Below, one piece after another: positions 12,328 to 24,800 of a stretch of 64,000 nt of DNA. A model generated the notes under the pieces. It saw only the letters and a list, made by a program, of their open reading frames with translations. It searched no databases and was not told the DNA's origin. The translations under genes were made by a program, and so were the position numbers. The DNA is taken from the NCBI GenBank assembly GCA_030248195.1, contig JASAND010021057.1, positions 1 through 64,000 on the forward strand, given 5' to 3'. Numbering within the stretch: position 1 is the stretch's first letter; each line of letters begins with the position of its first letter. This stretch comes from Trissonchulus latispiculum (lineage: Eukaryota; Nematoda; Enoplea; Enoplida; Ironidae).

Positions 12328-12813
12328 GGGAATATATGGGGACTAGGGACTCTTTACTGGTTTGCTGGCTATATGATTAACACTAGAGTTAGCCAGTCTT
12401 AGCCAGTCAACTTTGACGGTCTCATTATTTTTAACACTGAACTTAGCCAGTCAACTGTGACTGGCTTATTTTTAAATTTTATTTATCTCCTCTATATCTA
12501 TATATATGTATATATATTTATATATATATAGGGACTAGGGACTGTTGACTGGTTTGCTGGCTATATGATTAACACTAGAGTTAGCCAGTCTTAGCCAGTC
12601 AACTTTGACGGTCTCATTATTTTTAACACTAAAATTAGCCAGTCAACTGCGACAGGCTAATGTTTAAATTTTCTGACTGTCTAAAATTTATTTTGCTAGA
12701 CGTACTATAATGTGAAAGGGGATGTATTGTGAGGTTAACTGAATGTTGTCTCTGCACAGATGCAAAATAATGTGAAAGGGGGCGCGGGCGCACACACACA
12801 CACACACACACAC

Positions 12814-12885
<72 letters not shown>

Positions 12886-15800
12886 TATATTTATATTTAT
12901 ATATATATTATATATATATTATATATAATGTATATATATATATATATGGAGGGGGGGACTAGGGTCTGCTGACTGGTTTGCTGGCTATATCTTTAACATT
13001 AGAGTTAGCCAGTCTTAGCCAGTCAACTTTGACAGTCCCATTACTTTTAACACTAGAATTAGCTTGTCAACTGCGACAGGCTAATTTTTAAATAATCTTA
13101 GTATTTAAAATTTATTTTGTTAGACGTACTATAATGTGAAAGGGGATGTCTTATGCAAATTAACTGACTGGCTAGTGCGATACGCACTAAAAGGGGGGGA
13201 CTAGGGTCTGCTGACTGGTTTGCTGGCTATATCTTTAACATTAGAGTTAGCCAGTCTTAGCCAGTCAACTTTGACAGTCCCATTACTTTTAACACTAGAA
13301 TTAGCCTGTCAACTGCGACTGGCTAATTTTTAAATAATCTTAGTATTTAAAATTTATTTTGTTAGACGTACTATAATGTGAAAGGGGATGTCTTATGCAA
13401 ATTAACTGACTGGCTAGTGCGATACGCACTAAAAGGAAGCCCTTTTGTTTGTTGTTTTTTGCAAAAAAACAAAAATCAAAAATCAAGAAACAAGGGTTTT
13501 AGTTTTGATTTTTGTTTTGAAATCGAAAAACAAAAATCAAACGCTTGTTTCTTGATTTTTGTTTTTCAAGTGAAGTTCAAAGCAATGACGGGTAAGTTTG
13601 GAAAAAGTTTTTTGATTGTTGAGTTTCGTTTTTCTGCTGAATAAACAAAAATCAAAAATAAAAAAACGCATTGATTTTTGTTTTTTGATTTTTCAACATT
13701 CCGAAAAATCAAATGATCGCGCAATACACTGCAGGGATGGAAACTGGGTCACTTTTTTTGACCCATGACCCGCTCGACCCAAACGCAAATTTGACCCAGA
13801 CCCAAAGCGACCCATAAAATTTTAAAATTTGGTGACCCAGACCCAAATGACCCAAACGTTTTCGTGACCCAGACCCAACTGACCCAAGAATTTCTGTGAC
13901 CCAAACCCAAATGACCCAATAAAATAACGTTACCCAGACTGACTTTACCTAAACGTGATTGTCCTTTTGTGCAGTAATTTGAAAACACCGTAAATTTCTT
14001 AATTTTTGGAAAGAGGCAAGAACAAGTACATTCCCCTTTTTTGTAAAACTAGGTTGACAGTTTGTTTCTTTCGAACACCCATGCCGGTAGAAAGTTTGTA
14101 GCATATAAAGTTGATCATTCAAGGTCACTGGTATAAAAGCTAAGGGTCCTATCAATATTTCAAAGCTTTATCTTGTTATGATTGTGAATTTTAAAATCGA
14201 TAGAAATATGTCCACCTTGGTACGTGGCTTTTACCATATGAACCCACTGAAATAGAATGGCATGGCAAGGCAAGTCACACTTAACTCTAATTGCTGTGAA
14301 GCGAGTGCTATATTTAATTAAATTGTTAGTGATCTCGCCGAAGGCTGAAAAATTTTTTTAAAACACTGGGTTTTATTTTAAAATTGGCTAATTTCCACCA
14401 CAAAAATTGAAACCGGAAGCTCTAAAGACTTGGCAGACCCTGTGACCCAAACCCAAATGACCACTAAATTTGCTTACCCAGACCCAAAGTGACCCACGGA
14501 GACTGACCCAGACCCATACTGACCCAACGGTTTCACAAAATCAGTGACCCTACACTGACAAAAACTAATACTGGGACCACAGATTGTTGCTTTATGTTTC
14601 TTTTTCTGAAATGTTCTCATATTTTGCAGACCTAATTTGCATAATGTTTGAATCCTTCAAAACTTCGCTTCCACATTCTACAAACTTGGAGGGGGCAATG
14701 CAAACATCAGCTTAGCAGAAATTTCGTCTCTGGGGGGCGTAGAAAAAATTTTAAAACAAGACAGCTTAATTTTCATAGGTCAAGTACAACTAAGACACCG
14801 ACAGACTAGAAACAAAAGCTTCATTTGCTGTAAAAAGTAACACGCATTTTAGACAAACATTTGCTAATCGACAGGTCCCCTTCGGTTAAAAAAGAACTGA
14901 ACCTACATGCGAGACAAATGCTGAAGATAGGCTAAGGTTAATTTGAGAATACCTCCGAAGTGCAATTTATAGCCATTTTCCGCTAAAATAGTTCTGCCTC
15001 CAGGCTGAACAAAAATCTAAAGTACAATTGAGTAGCTCGAACCCTGGAGCAGTGAAGAAAAATTCTACAGCGCGCGGAGAATTAAAGACCCTAGACTGAA
15101 ATAATTGCAGAAAAGTAGTCGTGCATTGCTATAAGCCAGTCAATGAGTTTGAAATTTTGCAATGAACTATGTTGGTTAACAGATAGGCTTCCTGGTCTAT
15201 TTCTTAAGGCCGTTTCACACGATCAAAGTTTGATCAAAGTTTTCTTTGTCAAACTTTGATGAACCTGGACTTTGATGGAAATTTGATCGTGTGAAACGCC
15301 GTCAAAGTGAGCATCAAACTTTGATGGAACCATCAAAGTTTGGTTTTTCAAGAGCGACTCCATCAAAGAACTTTGATCAAACAGCCAATCAGAATACTTG
15401 AATAATCCAGGAAAATTTTAGTGTTTATTTTCCATGTTTTTATTGCTGCTTTTGCACTTGCAGCTTGTGTGTTTGAGTCGAAATAATTCTTCCTACTAAT
15501 TATTGATTCTTGAAAGAAACGAACAGTTGGAATTTACTTGATTTTGATTGATTTTAATTTAATTTAATTTAACTTTGCATGCCCACCCAACTTTTGAAAC
15601 TGGAAAAGGGAGAATTCCACAAGCGAGGTCGACGAGCGGCAGAATTCACTTTACAAAGTCTATTATAAGGGGAGGTGTCCATCATGAAACAATTAAAAAG
15701 GAAGGCAACAACTGGAGGAGATCCTACTTTAATTTTAAAACCTTTTAAATTTAAAAAATTATTAAAGTGCCAATCGGGCAGCAAGGCATGAGAAAACAAA

Positions 15801-18800
15801 ATGGATAACAACTTTTCCAGCCATGGCTTTTCGTTACAGAGCTTTCGTTACTGTAGCCAAGAGTTCATAAGAGTGTGACAAGCGTCCCACTCTTAGTTAT
15901 TAGGCTGCAGACATCATCTGCACGATAACGGCCTACCACCCCCACAACTGAGTACCTGGTGACCCCCTCCACAACTGAGTACCAGGTACACAATTGTGTA
16001 CTCGCTTGCATGTTACATGTTGAAGCTCAAAAGTGGCCAGCTGCTGACAGAATGTTTTTGACTTCAACATGTAAACATACACAAGTGTGTACCTAGTACT
16101 CAGTTGTGGGGGGGTCACCAGGTACTCAGTTGTGGGGGTGGTAGGCCGTTATTGTGCAGATGATGTCTGCAGCCTAATAACTAAGAGTGGGACGCTTGTC
16201 ACACTCTTAGTTATTATGTACTCTTGCTGTAGCTTACAAAAGTTTCCCAACAGACTGAATACAATAATCAATTCGCAAGTATTAGATTTGAAATTGTATC
16301 AGAAATATATTACATAGTTATATATTTTGAAAGAGCTAATCAAATTTTGTTTTAAACAATGCAACAACAATATATAATTCAATCAAAATAATGTAATTTT
16401 GAAGTAACCGTCCGTCAAAGTTTGGCGCCAAATGTTTGAACGTGTGAAAGCAAGACTTTGATACTTAAACTTTAACTCAAAGTTTTTTGACAAAGAAAAC
16501 TTTGACCAAACTTTGATCGTGTGAAACGGCCTAAGTAACAGTTTAAAAAAGCGAAAAAGGGTAATTGATTTTACATAGCAATTTTAGAAAGCTAACGGGG
16601 CTATGTAGGTTCATTCTTCCAAAGAAACAAGCAAAGCTTGCTAGAAGATGCTGTTTTCTTTTGTTCACAAACATCGAGGCTTACAAAATAGTTTTTTGAA
16701 AGACGAACAAATCATTTATCAGAAAATTTCATACATATCGGAAAACCCATGTTAAAAATTTCAAGTGCACTGTCATTAGGAAATATTTTCTTGAAATTAG
16801 ATGAAAACTTTTATACCAAAAGATGGGTAAATTGAGCGATTTCAAAGCTTGCTGGATTGGAGAACCAACGTTATTAGTCCTATAAAAATGCAAACTTAAA
16901 GCAATACGATGGTTCAAAGCAATGTCCGATAATTCCTCGATCGATGTTAATATCAGCTTGGCGTGTTGGTTTATTACCCGTTGTTTCTTGAGGTCAGAGT
17001 TTGTCACAAACCCCCGTTGTAATAAGATTTATGGACAAATTCAGCCTACAATTTTATGTCACCATGTCTAAAACTTACCGACAAGTAAACCTGCAACCGC
17101 AAGTCTTCCTGAAGTCTTTGTCCCTCAGACTTGGAAGATTTTAAAGCACTAATACTGGTTGCAATTATCCAAAGGGAGTGTGCATAGAATTGCAAAGTTT
17201 CCTAAACATTAGAATAAGACGCTGAATTATCACCTACTTGTTCAAAACTGGATTAAACACAGAAATCAGATTCCAGCGGACAGGGTAATGTACAATATTA
17301 AAAATATCGTGCCAGCTTAAGCAGAAAGCAGTTCGCCAAGATTCTATCGTACATATGATCGATTTAAGGAATAAACAAGCAAAGTTTTATCCGATTTGAA
17401 GAAAAAGTTTTAGTAGTATAGTACAATTATTGTATAGTGTATTATACACCAGTGCTCAGGTCGTCTATTTAACCTTACTGTACAACTGTTGATTTGACGG
17501 TAACAGCTTTTGTCAATGTACAATGAAAGGAATTGCGGAAGCCTGGGAAGCACAGATCTGACAGCTAAAACTCCGTCGTTAATCAGAGTAGAATCATTCA
17601 GCTGTAAAATCAGATATATATTGAGCTTGCTCCAAATGTTTAAAACTGAAGAATCTTGTTGAAGCGAGTCAGATGTACCGTAAAGTGGCGAAACCGACTA
17701 AAGCCTGTACCTTAGGTGGAGTCGACAGCGCAGACATATGTCTGTGCAACGTGTCCATGAATTTTCTATTGCACGCAATCTGTTGTAGGTAAAGACCAAG
17801 CAATTATAAGGTTTCACAAGCTAAGGATGTCAGCAAACCTGGTTGGTTGCAAATCTAATCTTTACCTCAAACCTTACATAGGTCTTAAGCTCAAACGCAG
17901 CAACATTAACTGAAATATTCTCACTTTTCCAAATGACGTGATTATGTTACAAGAATCCTTTCTTTTGACACTTATTTTGGATGCCCTTATTTGCTTCTCA
18001 TACTTACACAAACGGTGGTTTGTGATGACAACACCCATGTCCAACCCTCCGTCAGCATTCCATAAAATTCTGCCCAGTCAAAAATCTTGTGAGCAAATCC
18101 ACAGCTGCACGATACCAGAAGTAGTCTTCCGTCTTAAACATAGCTTATCGCTAAATTTTCTACCTTCCTATGTTTTACGTATTGATTGTTGAAAATTTCA
18201 ATAAATTATACGCTCCATACAGACGCCGCAGCGCAATTCCCCGAATTAGAAGCTTGAACAGATGTACTCAGGGTTCGCATAGCGGTGCGGTACTAAAGGT
18301 TTGTCCTAATAAACATTTGGCACAACGATTTCACATTATGCTTCAATTATTTATCTTTTAATTCTTAATCAATGCTTCAGCAAGGCCGCTACTAAAAATA
18401 GTAGATAACTAACCAGTCTGCAACAGCAGTCTCATTTGTTGTTCTAATCTTTCCTCGTGAAATGTGTGCACGTTTATCTTTGCACCTTCAATTTTAGATA
18501 AGGAAGCTACCAGTTTTCCAACTTCAACTCTCCCTGCATTAATAACAAACAAATATGTTACTTCAATAGCTATTATAACACAGAAATAACGTTCAGCATT
18601 CTCTGATACCTACATTAATCAGTAAGCCACTTCCCCCTCCTTTTCCGTTTGTAATTAGTAGGAGGGCCGCTTTTTACTTTTGCTGAAACCGGAGGCAGCA
18701 ATCGAAACTGGCTAAGATAAAGCTTTTGGGTACACGTTTTATGATTTTTGTATTTAGGTGCTCCTACAGACCGCATTTTTCCTACTTTCCTATACTAGAG

Positions 18801-21800
18801 CTCGCCAACCGCATTCCCTCTCTCTTTCTGCAGCCTATTTTGTCCATATCAGCCTAACGAGCGGGCACAGGTAGTTTTCAGCCATCTTAGTTGCCGTTAC
18901 CAAGCGGGGGGCAGTAGTTATCGGATAAACGATAGTTACTGGGACTGCCCTGGGCGTGACTGAAATAACCGTATGGTAGTTTCGCTTGGGGATCATGTTT
19001 CTGTCCGTGATCTTTGTCTCTCCGCCTCTTGACTGCCTGCGGAGAGCACCACTTACAGGTCATGACGTGTACCTTAATAATGGTTGGGCCCTGACCAAAA
19101 AAATAACGAACAGTTGAATCGAATAACGGACTTCAGACTGTGTTCTACTACGTCGAAAGCCCATATGTGTACATCTTTTCAGCAAAATCGAAGCCAAAGA
19201 AGTTTTCAGTTTCCCATGGTCCTCTCTTAATACAAATCAAAAATCTAATTTCGCGAAATCGAAAAATCTTGCGAAAAACTCAGCGTAGGCGAAACCATAT
19301 CCATACTAGGCATGACTGGTAGTCGGGTTCCCGACGGGTACCCGGGTACCCGAAAATTTTCGGGTACCCGGGTCCTGCTTCGGGTACCCGATATCCAGTT
19401 GATGCGGGCCGTTTCCCACGAAACCAACACGAACGTAATTTTGATTTCGAGAGTTTGATAAAAAGGGACCGTAAGGAAAAGGTAATTAGGGGGCCGAAGA
19501 TGCGGTGGAAGTGTATGGATAATGGCATTATAGAAAGACATAGAGAAGAAGATTTGCGGTGTAATATAGTAAAAAGAAAGAAGAATAAGGTAGTAGAAAA
19601 GATGAAAGAGGGAAGATGGATTAAAAGATACGTGGAAAGAAGGGGGGGGACAAAAGGTGAATAAAACAATGAATGAAAAGGAAAATGAGGGCAAGCAGGG
19701 GGAAGAAAAACAAGAATTAACGGGAAACCGAAAAGAGGAAGAACGAAAAGAAAAAAGGCACAAAAACAAGCACCGTATAAAGAAAAAACCGGTATGAAAT
19801 AGAAAACTGGGACTTTCCAGTTTACCCCCTCCCCCACAACACTCAGAAATTTTAAAACTTGACGAATCGAGCTAAAATTTGGTAGGGGTATATATGTTTT
19901 CAACCATCCAGAGTTCAAATATTGCAAAGTTTTTTATTAAGCGAAATTCTACATTTTTTCCATTTTAAACGGAGACTAAGGAAACCGTTAAAAGTTTTGA
20001 CCCCCATTTTGCTGAACAGTTGCATATAGCAATTATTGGGGGCCAGAACAATAATCTGAAATCGTTTTTTCGATTCGGTTTTCCGTTAGCTCCGTATAAG
20101 TTCACTTTTGAAGCTTACAAGCTTAGCTCATACATATTCAGAACTAACAAAGCTCAGAATAAAAAACTGATTTTAAATTTGTGTTCTGTGTCCCCGATAA
20201 CTCCGATAATTTTTGAGTGGTGGAGGGGTAAATCGTAAAGATCCGCGGATTTTTGCAGAACAAGTTTAAGCTGAAGTTTACTGTGACAATATTGAATATT
20301 GCTTGACAAATTTCCCACAGCAGATGTCATGACTTCAGAACGTTCCCTAATTGTAATGAGCATAGAAATGGGTCTGAACTTTTATAAATCAGTCCAGTTC
20401 ACTGAAAGTGATGAGTTTAGTCAATTTTTTTGAGGAACCATAACCGATTGCAAGTCGGAACTACGGGTACTTGCTTGTTTCTTTGACATATTGGCTGCTT
20501 AAATAGTTTGGAAAGACAAAAACTATCGAGCACGAGCAAATAATGCATTCGATACATTGAACTGGTATGAGCCCTTCTATGGGACTGAGAAAACTCGATA
20601 TTCGCAACTTTCCTTTCTTTACGGCTAAAAAGAGTTGAATTGAACTCGGCCTTTAACACTGCTCTACTCTTTTCTAGTCTAGACTAATGCACCATTCAAA
20701 CAGATCGTCCATTTTTATAAAACCTTAATGATACAATATTCTGCCAGTTTTTTTGATTAATGGTTTTGTAACATAATTGCACTATGACTTTTGATAAATT
20801 TAACATTCTTGAAAACAGAAACGCTAAAACATATTTTTTAAAATCGTGGTGAACACAGATTTCTTGATTCTAAGCAAGTTTGGGAATTGCAACCTCAAGG
20901 TAACTTGTTTAGGTAAAGTTTATATTAAAATTTAACAATATGCCAATGGAATTTTTGTAAATCAGTCGTCAGTCTTCATTCCAAATTCAGCTGACCTCTT
21001 TTTCACCAGAAAATATTTTATTACTATATATCAAACAGTAGCTTAAGCAAAAGCTAACTAAAGCGAAAACTGTACAGATTTTTACAGTTCCATTGAATTG
21101 TGTAATTGTGTAGTCCATTATCACAGTGGGACTGCAAAAAGTTTGGTTATGGTGCCAAATACCAACACTTTTCGGCATCAGTCACCCTGCAAGTTAAATT
21201 TATAAAAGAATTAAGCTGAAATATGCCGCAAAATTGTTTTATTTTAATGGCAAGTAAAAAATAAGCATTAAAATTGCAATTTTGTTTCCGGGTACCCGAC
21301 AACTGCTCGGGTACCCGGGTAGCGTTGCAATTACCCGACATAGGGCTTCGGGTAGTGCCGGGTACCCGGGTCCAATTTTTTGGACCCGTGCCCATGCCTA
21401 ATCCATACCAAATTTTAGCTCATTTGGTCAAGTTTTAAGGATTTTGAGTGGTGGGAGGGTAATCGAGACAAGACCCCGGCTGGCTATGAAGGAGTCGTTT
21501 TAACTCTAAAATATTAGCCAACCAAGAGTATCATTTTGCCATATTTGTCTACACTAATTTCGCTGGCGTACTGTCTCGATATGACCTTGGAAGGCAAATC
21601 ATAGAGATTTTAAAATTGTGGGACTTCGAATCTGAATATTCTGTTTGAATCACTGTTTAATTTCGAAGCCTACCATTCTGTCTTGTTTTTGAGAACATAT
21701 GCACCTATATTGTGTGCGGAAATGAGCGAAATCCGTGACTATCGCTTTTGACCCAAAGCGATCACCCCCTTACAGACGATGGCTTCAGTTCGGGTAAGTT

Positions 21801-24800
21801 TGGTCAGTATGGTTTTAATTAATAGATTCATGTGATCCAGATTTATCAAAAGCGTATTGGTTAACAAATTTTAATATTGCTTGAAGTACTTTGCTGCCAG
21901 AATTAGGGAATTTCAGGGGAATTGATCATTTGATAGTTCAAAATTTCAGGCATTCGATTAGATCCTAAGCTTCCTATCAAGGCTGGAAAAAATCAGTTGG
22001 TGGTTTGTATTTGTACCTTTGTACTTGATTGCTCAAATAGAACCTTGAAAGTAGTTTTGCAGTTTCAATCAGCCCGGGTTTCACAATTGCCTGCCGTTTT
22101 TATTAGTTCCGTTAACATATGTGTTTTTCAAATTGCTCGTAGAACAAGTATAACCGGCTTACATTAAGCATTAAATGATGTATTGATCTTTATAACTCAG
22201 CATTTGAACAAGATGTGGCTTTGCAAACATCATTGCGTGAAGTCGGTACAAAATATTTTAGAGATGGGTCAAAAAATGGCCAAATTGCCAAATGGCCAAA
22301 TGGCAATCAGTTTTTTCAAAATTACTGCCATATGTTAAGGAGAAAGTTGGCTTATTTATACTCAATCGTTACAGCGTCCAAATGCACATTTTATGAATGC
22401 CTATTAGCAGGACTTGGCTTGATGTTCATAGCTGGGGCCCCCCAAATTAAATCCAAGTCTTAATGACTTTATTGCGCACCCTGCTGTGCAGTTTCCAATT
22501 TGAAGTCTAATAGAGAGGTCAAATGGGGGTAAATCCTAATACTGTTTAAAGTGCAAATAGAGGGTGCGCCGTCAGTAAAAATTTATCAATTATAATTGAG
22601 ATGTCAACGCCTAGCTGTTGAGTAAATATAAATCTTAATAGAGGATTTAATCCAGTGATGAACTACATAGTATCAAGTATTGTTTGGTTAACAAGTTCTA
22701 TGGTTAGTAAAGAGGCGTTGTGTTATAAGCCTCTTAGTCCTGACATATCATTGGCGCACTGGGTAAAGAACTATGACGTCGTCCGTACCTCTGCCTTGCC
22801 CTAGCCCATATCTTCCGGCTCCTGATCAGCCAAACGGGAAATTTCAAATTTGGATACAAGAATTTGACAATTATCTAAATCTTCTATGTCTAACAGAAGA
22901 AATAGATTAACTGACACTGAGAAGAACAATCTTCTCTTTGGATTTCTTGGTACAGAAGGAATCCGCATTGTTTGCGCTTCTCATGCAGGGGACAACCGAT
23001 CAGGACAGACTTACGATGAATTTCTTGCTCTTTGATAAACCGTCTAATGTTATCAAAGCGAGGGTTGATTTCGCACGCCGTAAGCAAGGGTCCTCCGAAC
23101 ACGCAAAGGACTACCTTACGGCACTCCGTGTCCTCGCATTAGACTGTAATTTCGGAGAAAACGAGGGGGAAAGACTGGTGGAACAATTAATATCAGGTTG
23201 CCGCAATGAGTCTACCCAACGCAAACTCATTGCAAAGGAAACATTTAATACCCTAACTGCCGAAAGAGTCATGCACATCATGCAAGCAGATGAGACTGCA
23301 GTTGAAGTCACTCATCATATCCGGGAAGAAACGGCGTCCATTGCGAAAGTCAACAACACAAAGTCTACCGAGCTAAGAACAGTCCCTCCGTTCAGAGGCA
23401 AAACTGCATGCACCAACTGCGGCAGATCGGGCCATGTTCCACGTACGCTGGACTGCCCCGCAGCCAATGCAGTTTGCCGCTTCTGCAACAAAAGGGGCCA
23501 TTTTGACAGTGTTTGCCGTGCAAAATCGAGGAATACGGAAACCCCCCGAATGAAAACCATAACTGTAGCTAACATTTCAAACCCGACCTGCCCTCCACCC
23601 ATTACCTCGACCGTCCTAATCACAAATGTCAACGGCCAAAAAGCCACATTTACTCTTGAATGTGACACTGGCGCTGAGGTTACAACACTAAGCAAGGATC
23701 TTTTTGACAAACACTTTCCAAACCAGCCATTGCAAAGATCAACCTGTCTGACGAATTATGATAGCACTCCTATTTCAAACGTTCAAGGTCAGTTCATTGC
23801 TAGCATCAGCATCAGAGGAAACTCCACTAAAGAGACTATCTACGTCATCACACGCTGTAACCAGTTCTTGGACGAGGTCCCATATCGAAGCTTCAGATAT
23901 TAACGCATACTACTAGACCAGCCAATCTTTCCAACATCAACAACCCGTCTGAGATTTTGGATACATATCCGGATTTAATAAGTGATACCCTAGCATTTTA
24001 CAATAAATTTCAACACAAGATAAAGATTGCTCACGATGCCAGACCAACCCAATCACGACTCAGACGAATCCAAAATAGCCCGTAAAGAATTAGCAGAAAA
24101 AGAAATTAAAAGCATGGAGCAAAAAGAATCTGGGAACCAGTCGACAAATCAAACTGGGTCCATGGCTTGGTCACAGTTCCCAAGCCGGAAGGATCTGTTA
24201 GAATCACAACAGATGTTACCGGACTGAACAAGTATGTGATTCCGGATCGATTCCCCATACCGACGCTGAGCGATATCCGGCTGGAATTGAGCAATGCCAA
24301 AGTGTTTTCGAAGCTGGATTAAGAGAAAGCCTACTTCAGTATTCCACTACACCCGGAATCACGCCACCTAACAGCTACTATTACCCCTCTTGGCTTATAT
24401 CAGTATTGTCGCTTGCCCATGGGCTTGAAAGACTCCGCATCGGTCTTTCAGCGTTGCATTCAACAAACCCTGAACCACATACCAGGTTGTCGTCCTTACA
24501 TTGATGACATCATAGTTTATGGCAAGACCATACAGGAGCATGATAAAAACCTGAAGAAAGTCCTTTAGGCGCTTAATAAAGACCACTTCAAAATCAACGC
24601 AAAGAAATGCTTATTCCGTCAAAAGGCCGTCCCTTTTTGGGTCTAATAATTTCAGAAAATGGGGTGTCTCCCGACGCTAAAAGGATGGAGCCGCTACTCA
24701 AAGCTCCTGCACCTAGCAACCTTCAGGAGCTAGGAATGGTGAACTGGTATCATGAATTTGTGCCGAGCCTGGCTGAGCAATTGGAACAACTACGGAAATT

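Larger units (their letters stand above)
11880..14560. mobile_element. Large inverted-repeat element with CAAAAATC-rich arms
   Basis: The left end TGTCAGTGTATTGCGCGATC, followed by ATTTGATTTTTCGGAATG, is repeated inverted at the right end, where its last bases (TACACTGACA) are displaced by a nested insertion at 13732-14550. Both arms continue into AAAAATCAAAAA-type tracts (11930-12120 and 13445-13700). AAAACT flanks both sides (11874-11879 and 14561-14566), a possible 6-bp target duplication. The interior holds TA/CA microsatellites and GGACTAGGG repeats, no coding sequence. It lies in the receptor intron 11043-14952. Confidence 0.72.

Noticed and set aside
16729..17007. 92-codon minus-strand frame next to receptor exons
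   Set aside because: It lies in the intron after the donor at 17079 and does not resemble any ATD segment.
19245..19927. Minus-strand frames of 174 and 215 codons
   Set aside because: They run across a hAT end and its purine-rich insertion, with Phe/Ser/Leu-rich low-complexity products.
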